Shown here: positions 10,701 through 20,368 of the stretch, one piece after another | How positions within the stretch are numbered: position 1 is the stretch's first letter | Layout of the letters: every line of letters starts with the position of its first letter | From: Bidens hawaiensis | Taxonomy: Eukaryota > Streptophyta > Magnoliopsida > Asterales > Asteraceae | Assembly (NCBI GenBank): GCA_021521415.1 | Contig: JAIQDT010006491.1 | Span: forward strand, 1 to 64,000 | Direction of reading: 5' to 3' | DNA: 64,000 bases | Notes under the pieces: model-generated | Seen by the model: the letters and a program-made list of their open reading frames with translations, nothing else | What the model was told of the DNA's origin: nothing | The model's database searches: none | Program-made: the position numbers and the translations under genes

Positions 10701-11890
10701 TTTACCCTTGACTGCCAGATACCTAGCTTCCTCTTTTTGTTCTGCCGGGCGATCCGAACATTGTTCTCTCTTGTCCTCTGCGTGTAGAGGTGTGTACTCT
10801 GGGGAAGATCCCTTCCCAGTTGCTTCTCCGTCTCGGCAAAGCGCTTAGCCGCCGTCATGATGGCATCCCATGTTGATGGCATGCCATCCTTACCCGTCAA
10901 TGTGCGGATAAGCTCTGGGTATTCGGCGCCTTGGATGAAAGCGGCGCGAACAAGATCCTCACTTATGTTGCCGAGACTTAGCTTTTTGGAGTTGAAGCGG
11001 GTGATGAAGTCTAGTAAAGATTCATCCTCCTCTCTAACGCAGTTGAGGATCGTCCACTGTTCTTCAGTATATTTCCTCTGTTGGCTGAAGTGCTGGCTGA
11101 ACTTGTTCTGAAAGTCCGCCCAGTCATATATGTGGTGGAACGGTAAACGATCGAACCATGCCCTGGCCGCTCCAACCAGAGTCATCTGGAACATATAACA
11201 CCACGTGGGTTCCGTCCAGTTACTGACGGTTTCCCCCGCAATGAATCTGTTCAAGTGGTCGTCTGGGTCGGATAGACCATCATAAGTGCCAATGTTGGAC
11301 ATTTGTTTGGCACTTCTCGGGGTGATTGCTTCCGCAATGTCTCTTGCGAACTTTGACTTTCCTGCATTTGTAGCAGTTGGCCTAAAGGTTTTGGAGAAGT
11401 CACGCGGATTTCTCTCCGCATTCGTTGGTTTAAAAGCTTCCCCAAAATTCCTTTTCGGCTGGAAGTCCGTTTCCTTATGCTTCCCTTTCGCCTTATGGCG
11501 AGGGTTTGCGTCGGTATCGGATTCTTCCCTTTCGTCGTCTGAGTACTCGCACTCGCTGTTCATATTGAGATGTTGGCGAGTACTGCCGAATTCGTCAGCC
11601 TGTTGAACTGAACGCAAGCGTTCATCCAATTCAGCTTGGAACTCTCTCTGACGTGCTTCGGCCCACGCCTTCACTTGATCCAGTGTTTGGCGAGGGACCC
11701 TCGTTCGTTTTTCCAACTGGGCATCAGTGAACCCCAGTGGAATATTTACTGCACTTGTCCCGGCTTGGGTAGTCGGGGTAGTGTTCGTAAGATTTGTATA
11801 ACCGCCGGTGTTCCCCCCAGTTGCTGGGGTTGTGGTTACCGGGGTTTCTTGGTCGGTTACTGGCCTTGGGACCGGAGTAACGTTAACCAT
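7757..11890 (-). CDS. Tat element gag-protease-RT-RNase H-archaeal RNase H polyprotein
   Basis: This 1377-residue open frame has the following order. Gag core lies at about residues 200-370. A knuckle-like CDFHGTKGHSTKEC is near 458, and the protease motif LADNGASS near 573. Reverse transcriptase has YMDD near 926. A gypsy-type RNase H or connection domain (ILYLSATDRATGAVL) follows, without obvious catalytic acids. An archaeal-type RNase H near 1219 keeps its acids (LYTDGAAS, NNEAEYEAF, HVDS, SADALS). This double RNase H places it in the Tat/Ogre group. The ORF is uninterrupted, consistent with a young copy. The stop at 7757 reflects a probable one-base indel near 7820, after which the integrase continues in another frame. 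Confidence 0.95.
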   Translation of the reverse strand: MVNVTPVPRPVTDQETPVTTTPATGGNTGGYTNLTNTTPTTQAGTSAVNIPLGFTDAQLEKRTRVPRQTLDQVKAWAEARQREFQAELDERLRSVQQADEFGSTRQHLNMNSECEYSDDEREESDTDANPRHKAKGKHKETDFQPKRNFGEAFKPTNAERNPRDFSKTFRPTATNAGKSKFARDIAEAITPRSAKQMSNIGTYDGLSDPDDHLNRFIAGETVSNWTEPTWCYMFQMTLVGAARAWFDRLPFHHIYDWADFQNKFSQHFSQQRKYTEEQWTILNCVREEDESLLDFITRFNSKKLSLGNISEDLVRAAFIQGAEYPELIRTLTGKDGMPSTWDAIMTAAKRFAETEKQLGRDLPQSTHLYTQRTRENNVRIARQNKKRKLGIWQSRVNFDTSSSSHPLVGGRNHTHPSNQKHRWTPLTKSVTEIFATEKLPWPKAPMIRQRPNADQSKSCDFHGTKGHSTKECTSLKDIIEAFVKDGRLAHLVASIKKGGRNDNRYRGNGRKPVDISINMVHGKIRGRKRLTPEPCAWKEAEVRFPRVPGGPSKEGPIVIKSQLGHYITSRTLADNGASSTVMYRQFFDKLDDEDKERLETICASMEGFDGSTNTPLGILSFPVTLTDGKHSRTEDVDFVVMRKPHHTYDILFGRDGMARFNAVVSSVHGMMGWPTAEGVAMITGIPQVCIASVSSKPKPKMAKPTITEPERWAFKGKYPDQAVTIGPTIFDPTRTLLKRLLQKNADIFAWTPADMTGVPGSKAEHKLKCDPAVTPIVQKRRVMGPEQTNACRTQVKELLDTGIVRVSRYQTWVANPVMVPKNNKQWRMCIDFKDLNKACPKDCYPLPEIDLKVDSLAPFRLKCFLDAYKGYHQIHMAVDDQDKTAFRTPDGTFCYQMMPFGLKNAGSTYQRLMDSQFHAQIGRNLEVYMDDLVIKSPDPKAMLKDIEETFNTLRKINMKLNPSKCAFGMEEGKFLGVIVTKDGFRANPEKVEAIIKMESPTTIKQAQTLNGRLVALNRFLANHADKSFPFVSTLRNCLKKTHFRWTPEVEAAFQEIRSRLIELPTLTAPKAGEELILYLSATDRATGAVLLVERKGIQMPIYYVSRILTNVETRYSTLEKLVLALIHASRRLRRYFQGHPITILSNFKLANVLGKPELSGRLAKWTIELGEYAIKYKPRPAIKGQVLADFIAEVPVSREKECQEEAQPSPAQDINDVWRLYTDGAASNEGSGAGLKLTNPAGQEYTYAIRLDFPSTNNEAEYEAFLAGLRIARKMGVKNLEAHVDSMLVANQINGTYTAVNDTMALYLAQAKSLMRDFNDCKVIHVKRSENKSADALSKLASLAFTHLGKDIRIELLETLRSRTRKFVSSKPARKRG

Positions 11891-11935
11891 TTCTTCAGAA
11901 ATTTTGAAAAAACTAAATTAGTTCTAGCTTTTATG

Positions 11936-11989
11936 CACGGATGGCGCCAATGAAGAAATTTCGTCGTCCCACGGATGGCGCCAATGAAG
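11936..11989 (-). repeat. Duplicated primer-binding site and LTR end of the Tat element
   Basis: A 20-bp string made of the last LTR bases plus the primer-binding site occurs at 11970-11989 and again at 11936-11955, offset by 34 bp. In element orientation each copy reads CTTCA followed by TTGGCGCCATCCGTG. The outer copy abuts the 5' LTR and is the one expected to prime minus-strand synthesis. Confidence 0.85.
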
Positions 11990-12947
11990 GAACACTAGGT
12001 TAACCCTGGGTAGATTATAGATAATCTGGGGTTTAAGTAATGTTTCCCACGAGGATGAGGTCCAGCAGAGAAGGTTGTTCTTCAGGGGACCTGCAAAACA
12101 GACACCGTAAGCTCGTCACTGAGAAGGGGGGGGGTTCCTCCTTGTGACCACCCTCCGGCGTGAGAATCAGACTAGATTGCTCTGAATATAAGTGTATATT
12201 AAGAGATTGCTAGATAAGATTGAGATATCAGATGATGTCCTTACCATTCCAAGGTGTTGGAGTATTTACAGCCGAAGGTAGGTTTCCCAGAAGGTACAGC
12301 CGGCTGAATAGTATTCCTGTTCTACCAACAGTGGGCTACGCACAGGCCATGCTGGTTGGTGGATAGGCTACGGCCAACAGTAATTGTCGGCTGTATACTG
12401 TTCCTTTACTGCCGGCTACGCATTGTTCCACCAACTGTAGGCTGCGCACGTCCCATCGTAAGGGTTGGTGAGTAGGCAGCGGCTAATAGTGACAAAACAG
12501 TCCTGGAGGATGCTCCTCCTCGTATTGTTGTCGGTGAGCTGTCACCCTGTGATTGGTTCATGGTCTGCTCTGGTCAAATTGTCTGTTCCGCCCATACCTT
12601 AGTATAGTACGAAAGACCTTCCAGAAGCATACGGACTGGCTCATTTAAGCGGGAGTATTCCCGCCTTGCTCGTTCCCTCATGTGACTACTGAAGTAGCGA
12701 ATGCCTTGTGCGTGTAGCCTTGCTGTTAGTGCGGGTAGCCTTCCCTGATGGCTTGTATCCGCAGCTGCGGGAACAGGCGGGGTACTTCGCCATTGGGAGG
12801 CTTTCCCTGCGGGTACAGCTGGCGTACTGCGCGTAAGGTTCTCTGAGCATGGTGGGTCCTGCTGGAGCAGTTGGTCATTGCGCAGACGTCCCTATTCAAG
12901 GTGAGTCTTGCGGGTCCAACTGGGCTCTGCTGGGACCTACCTCTTCA
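11985..12947 (-). repeat. 5' LTR of the Tat element
   Basis: This 963-bp LTR contains the start of the element's own transcript. The TATA-like motif seen in the 3' LTR is changed here: the plus-strand T at the matching place is C at 12269, giving TGTAAATA instead of TATAAATA in element orientation. The right end is followed by the target-site repeat AACAC. Confidence 0.95.
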
Positions 12948-13109
12948 AACACATAATTGTATTCAAATTTTATTGGTAATTTAAGAAGTGTATAACGTAA
13001 CAGTAGTGTTTATTATACTTAGTATAGTACTAGTTAACTGGATTCATATTTATTGTATTACAAAGGTAAATAAAAAAATCATATTTTTCTAGATCGTATT
13101 AACAATCTA

Positions 13110-13628
13110 TCTATAATATATATAAACGAAACCATAAAAAACATACGTGTCGCAATATGGTCGTTCCCCCTTTTTTTGGAGTCACCAGATTTGCTTGATT
13201 TTTAAATGAAGGCTTCTCATGTATTTGACTCGAAGTCACGGGTATGGGTCTTATCAAACCCAGAAATTTCTTAAACGGGTTATAACATCTTATTAAATTA
13301 AAAACTAATCTCACTAAATATTTGATATAAAAATCATATAAAGTAAGAATATTTTAAAAAATAATATCTTATTTATTTAAAAAAGACATATATTATTTAT
13401 AATTAAAAAACCAATTTTATACTAAAACAAATAAACGGGTTTTGGGTCTTATCAAACTCATATAGCTTTTAAAACGGGTTATAACATCTCATTTATTTGT
13501 CAAACAATTTATCATCAAATCATAAGTATATTATTAACTTTCATACAATAAAAAAAATTCAAAAAATAAATAAATATTATAAACAAATAATATAAAACAA
13601 GCATCCGTACTACGGGGATAAAAACTAG
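13110..13628 (+). mobile_element. Possible small non-autonomous Helitron
   Basis: The left end (A then TCTATAATATATATAAACGA) resembles plant Helitron 5' ends. The right end has a small hairpin CCGTA-C-TACGG followed by GGGATAAAAA and CTAG, the usual Helitron 3' arrangement. The base after CTAG is C instead of the expected T, so the end may be mutated or the call wrong. Inside, a ~55-bp segment with GGGTCTTATCAAAC and ACGGGTTATAACATC occurs twice, near 13245 and 13440. Confidence 0.45.
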
Positions 13629-14639
13629 CATATATATGGAGTGCCACATAGACCATCCAACCAATTATATGGAGACAACACATCTTCATCAAAATTAGTT
13701 ATGGTGGTGTTCCAAAAATACGTAAACAATCTGAATGTTTTTGATATACAAAGCACTCATTCCGCTTTGAAAATCACTATCACTCTATCAGGTTGTAGAA
13801 ACCAAAACTGAAACCAAATCACCAAACATAATTGGTTGCTAGCTATGGTGTTGCCGAGAATCCAAATGAATCCGAAGATGCCCCAAGGACCCTGATAGAT
13901 TAGGCTATAGTCTATAGATATATTTATGACTTTAAATCCAACGTGGTATGAGTTGGCATGAAGCCATGAAAAGAAAAGACAATGGTGTGATGTGACGTAT
14001 AAAAAGGATGCCTTTAAAAAAATAAATAGTACTTGCCATCATATATACCAAGAGGACCCTATATTGATGATCTAAAGCAGTTCATAATGATTCTAGAATG
14101 TTTTCATGTGATCTCAAGATATCTAGTAAATAATAATAAATAAATACGTTGCCTCACGCTTTTGCGGATTATTGAATACGTCTCTAGGATGTGGATCAAT
14201 TCCAAAATTATTGAAGATATGGACGTGACAACATAAGCCCATTCCTTGAATACTAATGTCGACAAATCGAAATTCCAATTTGCATCATATTTAAGGGTTG
14301 AGTTATAATAAAAAGATTAGTTTTCTTAAGAATGATAGAAAATAATCTTGTCCATTCACTTTAAAATTGAATAGTTGAGATTAGATTAGAGAGATCATAA
14401 AGTGTAAAACAAGGGTAAGGGAATAATAGGGATTACACATTTGTTGACTTTCTCTCTCCACATGCAAGACACATGTTAAATATCCTCATCATTTTAAAAC
14501 GCTCATAACTTTTTTATACGATATTTTTTTTTTCAAAACAATTTCACCATAATAACGAGTGTTTTTTCTTTTATATGAGTACCATATTGCTATATAAAAA
14601 TAAAAAAAAATTCGTGGGTTTTTTACAAAGTGTGCTTTA
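13629..14639. other. AT-rich intergenic DNA, no gene seen
   Basis: No ORF resembling a protein and no RNA gene is visible. Near 14360-14400 begins a block (AATTGAATAGTTGAGATTAG) loosely inverted relative to 15010-15045, possibly the edge of a non-autonomous DNA transposon. Confidence 0.5.
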
Positions 14640-14835
14640 TTAAAATTGTGTTTTACAAAATTGTGTTATACAAGTGTGTTTTATTTTTTCATAGTGTTTT
14701 TTGCATTGTGTTTTTTTACATTGTGTAATTTAATTGTGTTTTTCATTGTGTTTTTGTCATTGTGTTTTTATTTTCATAGCGTTTATTCCATTGTGTTTTT
14801 TACATTGTGTCTTTTTCATTGTGTTTTATTTTCCG
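14640..14835 (+). repeat. T-rich minisatellite based on ATTGTGTTTT
   Basis: ATTGTGTTTT and variants (CATTGTGTTTTT, ACATTGTGT) recur more than ten times at irregular 11-25 bp steps. The 83-codon frame over it (14646-14897) is a repeat artefact rich in Phe/Leu/Cys. Confidence 0.8.
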
Positions 14836-15244
14836 ACGAAATTTCCGAAGACTTTTCCGGCAAGGTGGTGGCGGTGGTGGTTGTAGGAGATAAGTGAAAA
14901 TTTAAGTGGGTTTTAATTAAGTGTTTTTTAATTAAGTGGATTTTTGAAATTAAATTAAGTGGGTTTTCAATATTATAGAATTAGACAAAAATACCCTCCT
15001 TCCTAGCATTCTTATTTGATCTTTTCTCTCATATTTAATTATAAAGGATGGGTAAATGTTGCATAATTTGTGTGAATATTAAAGAGCACTTATATTTTGT
15101 CATGTTGTGTTACAATTAGAAAGGAAGAATGAACAAAGAGAGATACTCCAACTAATATATCGATGATTTGTTATTAAGTAACGACTAGCCACATGTTATT
15201 TAGTACGTTTACAATAAAATCTCTCACTTGTACAAATACTACAA
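14836..15244. other. AT-rich intergenic DNA, no gene seen
   Basis: Contains several ATTAAGTGGGTTTT-like units at 14900-14965, otherwise unremarkable AT-rich sequence up to the copia target site. Confidence 0.5.
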
Positions 15245-15249
15245 CTAGG

Positions 15250-16002
15250 TGTTGGAAATATGGATCGGTTCGTTTAAGTCAACGCGGCCGACCGAGTTAT
15301 AACCCATAAGAGTTACACATTGGGTAACGGATATTGACCGCTTACACTGGTTAACCGGTAACGACTAATAAACGAGATATGGACCTTTAATGAGATTGGG
15401 CTTGATATGGGTTTGGTGGCCCAACATGATTAACTAGTTATATTAACTAGTTAATATGTCATTAGGGATTATTCATTGAGATAATAACATAACCCTAGCC
15501 ACCCTCTCCTCTCTCTTGGTTCACCACCGCCGCCGACCAGCCACTGCCGACAGCCGCACGCCGTCGCCGACAGCAGACAACCGCAGCCAAGCCAAGCCGC
15601 AGCCAAGCCAAGCCGCAGCCGTAGCCCAGCCGAGCCGCAGTCCCGCCGCCTCCGTTGGTCGTGTTATCTCCGTTGCCGGTCCACTCGTGCACCACCACCG
15701 TTGTTGGTTCATCTCGTTTGGTCACCTAGCGTTGTCCGTTAGCTCTCGATGTCTCAACCGGTTATTTATTAACCGAGGTAAAACTTTAATAATGTCATGT
15801 ATATTATTTATTTACTTTGGTTGTTTTACTAGTACTCGTATCGTATGTAACCGGATCCTGTACGGTTCCGTTTTTGGTGATTAATCGATTTAATATTCCG
15901 CTGCGTTTTTCTTATTTATTATTAATTTGATTAATAATTATGAAACCAATAAAACCGGGTTTAATTGTTAAACCGTTGACTAATCACCACTGGAACACAA
16001 CA
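15250..16002 (+). repeat. Left (5') LTR of copia-1
   Basis: The 753-bp LTR is longer than its partner mainly because of an expanded GCCAAGCCAAGCCGCA-type minisatellite at about 15575-15640 and a duplicated TAACTAGTTA. The GC-rich proline/arginine/alanine frames over this stretch are not genes. Confidence 0.9.
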
Positions 16003-16003
16003 G

Positions 16004-16015
16004 TGGTATCAGAGC
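16004..16015 (+). promoter_or_regulatory. Primer-binding site of copia-1
   Basis: TGGTATCAGAGC starts one base after the LTR. It is the standard site complementary to the 3' end of initiator tRNA-Met. Confidence 0.95.
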
Positions 16016-16370
16016 CTTGGTTACAACATACGAGTCGAATCCGGTCTTTTCACCGGATCTACATCATAAACTTCAAACTAGTTGAAGTTTTTGATCTAGA
16101 CAAGTTTTTGAGCAATCTTGGTTTGGTCAATTTTTATTTATTTTATTTGACCAAGATATTGCACAATTTTATTTCTATCTTTATCGAATATGTAAATCTG
16201 GTCCGACCTTGTTTGTTTGGTTGAATGGTTTTTGGTTTTTTAGCCATATGGATGGTTCAAAAGTTGTATATATTTTTCGGTTTTATTTTATGGTTTTTGG
16301 CCACTTTGATGGTTCAAAATTGTAATAGATAGGGTTTAGTTTTTCATTACTTGTATTAGTGAATATTGTA

Positions 16371-16514
16371 ATGAAGAAGACCCGAAGGAAAACCGAGGAC
16401 GAGCTCACGGAGTTCTTGAAGTCAGTGGGAGTTAGCAAAGATGACCGGATGCACCAGGAGTCCATCCTTGTGGTTGTTTGTGTTGTGACCCCTTGTCCCG
16501 ATTGGTCTTGCTAA
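16371..16514 (+). other. 47-codon small ORF in the copia-1 leader
   Basis: An ATG-initiated frame ending in TAA lies in the untranslated leader between primer-binding site and gag. It is noticeably richer in GC and in Lys/Arg/Glu codons than the AT-rich sequence on both sides. The start is MKKTRRKTEDELTEF. No family is recognised. It may be a leader uORF typical of this family, or a short captured exon. Confidence 0.35.
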
Positions 16515-17366
16515 TAGGCTCTAGCAAGACCAATCACCTTTTGGCCATTTAACATTTACGTATTCTTGTTTGCTATTGTGGTTGCTTGCTTAATTATAAT
16601 AAGTTATAATACCACCAACCTAATACCAAATATATTAAAATAAATTTTTAATCAACCAATTGAGTTTTTGCAAAATTAAACTAAATCTGATTTTCCAAAA
16701 CCTTATAACTTAATAGTTTAACTATTAACTTAAAATTGGTTAGAGATATCGCGACAAAATTAGTTTTAATAGGTTATATAAAACTAAGTCTTCTGAGAGA
16801 TGAAAGGGTTCATCATTTTGTCCTGATTACATATACAATAAAATTTGACTTTTACTCTATTTGGTAATTCTAAAATTTATCCCAATTTATAGCCAATAGT
16901 TTATGTCAATCCTACTATAAGTCACACTTGAGGCATACTGCGAAATTTCGAGTGTTTGGAGCTACAGCACCGCACTTGTTTTCTAGCCTATCCCATCAAG
17001 GTGAAAGTGTTTCGTTGACATATCCGGCCCTTTCACACGTCACTGTACTAGGAAAACTATTACTTTACTCTCCTGTTATGTGCTAAAGCTGTCTGGAGAC
17101 TTAAAGTGGGAAAAGATGAGGCTAAACGTATCTATACAGACAATCGTTGTCTCTATAGGCCTCATAACCGAGAGTTGTGCTCTATTCACAATTGACAATC
17201 GTTGTTAGTCTGCCTAACCACTTATTAATGTAGTGTGCTACAACTGCCTTTAATAACTAGAAGCCAGATTCTCATACTCCTATTTCATTAATGTTATTGG
17301 GTCATTAATAATAGGACTACTACATCGAAAATACTAATTAAATTTACTTTTGCTTTTTTTAATCAG

Positions 17367-18032
17367 ATGTCGTCAAATGAAATCACACCCTACACCCTTA
17401 AGACTATCCTTGAGAATGATAAACTGAACGGTACCAACTTCATCGAATGATATCGCAACTTGAGACTTGTTCTCACCATGGCAAAGCGCCTGTATGTTAT
17501 CGATGGACCTGCTCCAACTGAGCATGAAAACAACACAGCTGCTACTCGAAAAACTCTTGACAAGCATAGGGATGACTCGGCTGAGGTCTCCTGTATTATA
17601 CTAGCCACCATGACTTCTGAGCTTGCTAAAGGCTTAGAAGACTTTTGTGCCTATGAGATGCTGGAGCAACTCAAGGGCATGTTCCAGAAACAAGCCGGCA
17701 GAAGGCTTAGAAGACTTTTGTGTCTATGAGATGCTGAAGCAACTCAACGGTTCGACACCATGAAACAGCTCATTAGCTACAAGATGGCAAAAGGGTCTCC
17801 CGTCAGTGCGCATGTCCTAAAGATGAAGGGGCACATCGATCAGCTTAAGAAACTTGATTATCCCATGTCCGATGAGATGGCAGCGGATTTCATCCTCAAC
17901 TCTCTCCCCAGCTCTTACGACCAGTTCGTAATGAATTTCAACATGAACGGCTGGGTAAAGACAGTGCCGGAGCTGCACAACATGCTCAAAACGGCTGAGA
18001 TGAACATTCCTTCTAGGACCAATCAAGTTCTG
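17367..18032 (+). pseudogene. copia-1 gag, 5' part, broken
   Basis: The frame starts with ATG at 17367 (MSSNEITPYTLKTIL) and resembles the N-terminus of copia gag (UBN2-type). Codon 28 is TGA (17448-17450) where tryptophan is usual. A partial tandem duplication of ~50 bp (GGCTTAGAAGACTTTTGTG at 17630 and again at 17704) disrupts the frame. Gag resumes at 17760 (MKQLISYKMAKG...) and is then cut by the nested element at codon TTC-TG. The remaining gag and pol are at 24464-27801. Confidence 0.9.
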
Positions 18033-20174
18033 TGATGTGTTGCAAAACACATAGCGTTTTTATCCCGTTTTTGGGTTGTTTTGTGCGTAAAACGTTAACG
18101 AATATAAATTTTTCTTGCATGAAATTAAATGTTTGTGTATATTATAGGTCCCATGTTGAAGAGAGCGAGAAAACGAGTTAAATGAAAAAAGAATAAGCTA
18201 AAACGGAGCTCGGATGAAGCCGGTACGCAAAAACGAAGATAAACGAGCTGAAAGTCGAAAAACGTCAGAAAATGTCATGTTAGAGCTACGCGACATGGTC
18301 ATACCATTCAAGAAGCATGTGGTAGATTCCAACATGTCACAAGGCTGCCAAGAATGTTCAAGAATCAGCTACCACATCTATTTTGTCTTCTAGTGGGCCT
18401 AGTGGGCTTGTTTTAACCTATTTTATATTTGGAAGGAGGTGTTTAAACACATATATAAAGGGTTTATACCCTATGAAAATCACCTTGATACTAAACCAGA
18501 TCGAGCCCGAATCCTACTGAGGGGTCCACTAGAGATCAGAAATTGTTGAAGAAACAACAAGATCTTGACTCGGACCTGTTCTAAAAAGTCGAGGTATTTC
18601 GAATTGTTTGTTGACACGAAATCTTTTATCATTTTCATTTCTAATTTTAGCGATTGGGTTTCAACTATTGGTAAAGCGGTCATACTTCCTTAACCTTCAA
18701 AAGATCTATCAGATTATGCGTGAATGCTTTGAGTGCATCTATGTTTCTGCTTTACGAATATGATATTTTTTGGGCATTTCTGATAATATCGCTTCTCGTG
18801 GATTTTCATAACCCTGCTGTGCAAAAATGGGATATGCATTTGAAATGGGTCAGGAATTTTATCCCAAGCTTCTGATAAACTTTGATTTTCGGCTAATCCA
18901 GCACTACGATTTTAGAACATATTTTCCAGCCATCCCACACCTGCTCTAGAGGAGAAACCAAGGAGGACAAGCTTACGGTTACATCTTTTATCCTTCGGTT
19001 GTCGGTTTTGACTATTTTAACGTTTGTGAGTTCGTTTTTGGTTTTTAAGCATTCAAACCTTTTGTAATCAGATTTATATGAACATGTTTATCATTTATAT
19101 CTATTTCATCTACTGTTCATTGATTATGATTGGCTAAACTTATTAGTTCTACCTAGGTTAGATGAATATTGTTAGGTTTTAATGAGTAATATGGATTGTT
19201 GATCATCATGGCTTGAATTGTTAATGAAAAGTTTGGTTTAACATTGAATTAGGTTGTGTTTAGTGGCTGTGAATTTATTAGTTATACTCATATACCTCTT
19301 GCTTTGATTAATTGAATAGGGTTTGATTGATTTTAGCTTGTTTGAACTCTTTACTTTGTGTCTAGAGATTGTTTGCGGGGTGATCAACCGAAGGGATAAG
19401 TGGGTAAATTAATTAGATAAAATCAGTTGTGAAACACATTCTTAGAGACTGAGAGGTGATAAGAAGTAAACTCGTCTCATTACTTTTACTTGTTAGAATT
19501 AAGATCACGCGAGAGCGGGTTTTGTTCTTGTCAGGTTTGGGTGTTTGAGCGATTAGTTGGTCTAGTTTAAGTTAAGTTGAATTGTTCCTCTATCCTTGGT
19601 TACGTAGTATTCGTTTCCATTAGGCTAGTGTGTCGGTGAGACCGAGAGGTGAGTCGGCATTAGAACACGTTAATAATTTGTTTTCCCGGTTTGTTCTTAA
19701 AATCAACTAAGATAAGTTAGAGTTTGTTAGTGAGACCGAGAGGTGATCTGACCTTCTTGAGCGAACCTTAGCTGTGTCATCCTTTAGAACCGGTGTCGTG
19801 AGATTCTTCAATCCATTACCTTATTATACTTTCAATTTGATTCTTACCTAGGTAGACGTTTTCTCCGATTGCAGTTAAGTTTCCAGGTTTTGTTAAGTGT
19901 TTAGTTAAGTTAAGTTAAGTCTAGCTAATTAATTTAGTTAAAGTAAGTTAGGTTAAGTAGTTAATTATTAAAAATCATTTAAATATTCTTAGGTAAGTCT
20001 TGGTTAGGGTTAAGTATCATTAACGTTTTCAAGTGTCCTTGTGTTCGATACTCGGACTTCCTTAGTGCTATTCTATTAGTGATCGGTACACTTGCCGGTT
20101 TTGTGTGGTTTCTTTAGGAGTCTTGTTTAATAAATTTAAAGCTTAGTTGTGAGAGCATCATTATACCCACATCA
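18033..20174 (+). repeat. Left (5') LTR of the nested Athila-type element
   Basis: This 2142-bp LTR is intact. A TATA box TATATAAA at 18452-18459 would place transcription start near 18485. A 429-bp stretch (18478-18906) directly after it is absent from the right LTR. The distal half has GACCGAGAGGTGA-type short repeats (19637 and 19732) and ends ACCCACATCA. Confidence 0.95.
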
Positions 20175-20180
20175 AGTTTT

Positions 20181-20198
20181 TGGCGCCGCTGCCGGGGA
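20181..20198 (+). promoter_or_regulatory. Primer-binding site of the nested element
   Basis: TGGCGCCGCTGCCGGGGA lies six bases after the LTR. It is the tRNA-Asp-type site known from Athila elements. Confidence 0.9.
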
Positions 20199-20368
20199 CA
20201 CGGTTAGAGGCGTATTGAGAACGACCCGAGTTGGGATTTACCTATTATATTTTCGTATATTTAGATTAGATTAGTTATTTTAATTAGTTTAATTTTATTT
20301 TTAGTATTTTATTCTATTTTTATCTGGTGCCCGTGATCCTTTTCTTTTGAGTGTTCTTTAAAGGAAAT

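Larger units (their letters stand above)
706..12947 (-). mobile_element. Ty3/gypsy Tat-lineage LTR retrotransposon, near intact
   Basis: This 12.2-kb element reads on the minus strand. Its LTRs (706-1672 and 11985-12947) have inverted ends TGAAG...CTTCA, and the insertion is flanked by exact 5-bp repeats AACAC (701-705 and 12948-12952). The order from the 5' LTR is primer-binding site, gag-protease-RT-RNase H-archaeal-type RNase H, integrase, an opposite-strand spliced gene flanked by tandem repeats, a polypurine tract (minus-strand copy of 1673-1684) and the 3' LTR. The second, archaeal-type RNase H and an extra gene downstream of integrase are known marks of the Tat/Ogre group. By eye the LTRs differ at about eight bases plus a G-run length, so the insertion is recent. 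Confidence 0.95.

Noticed and set aside
15495..15884. Pro/Arg/Ala-rich frames in the copia-1 left LTR
   Set aside because: They lie in a GC-rich LTR repeat and do not persist in the other LTR.
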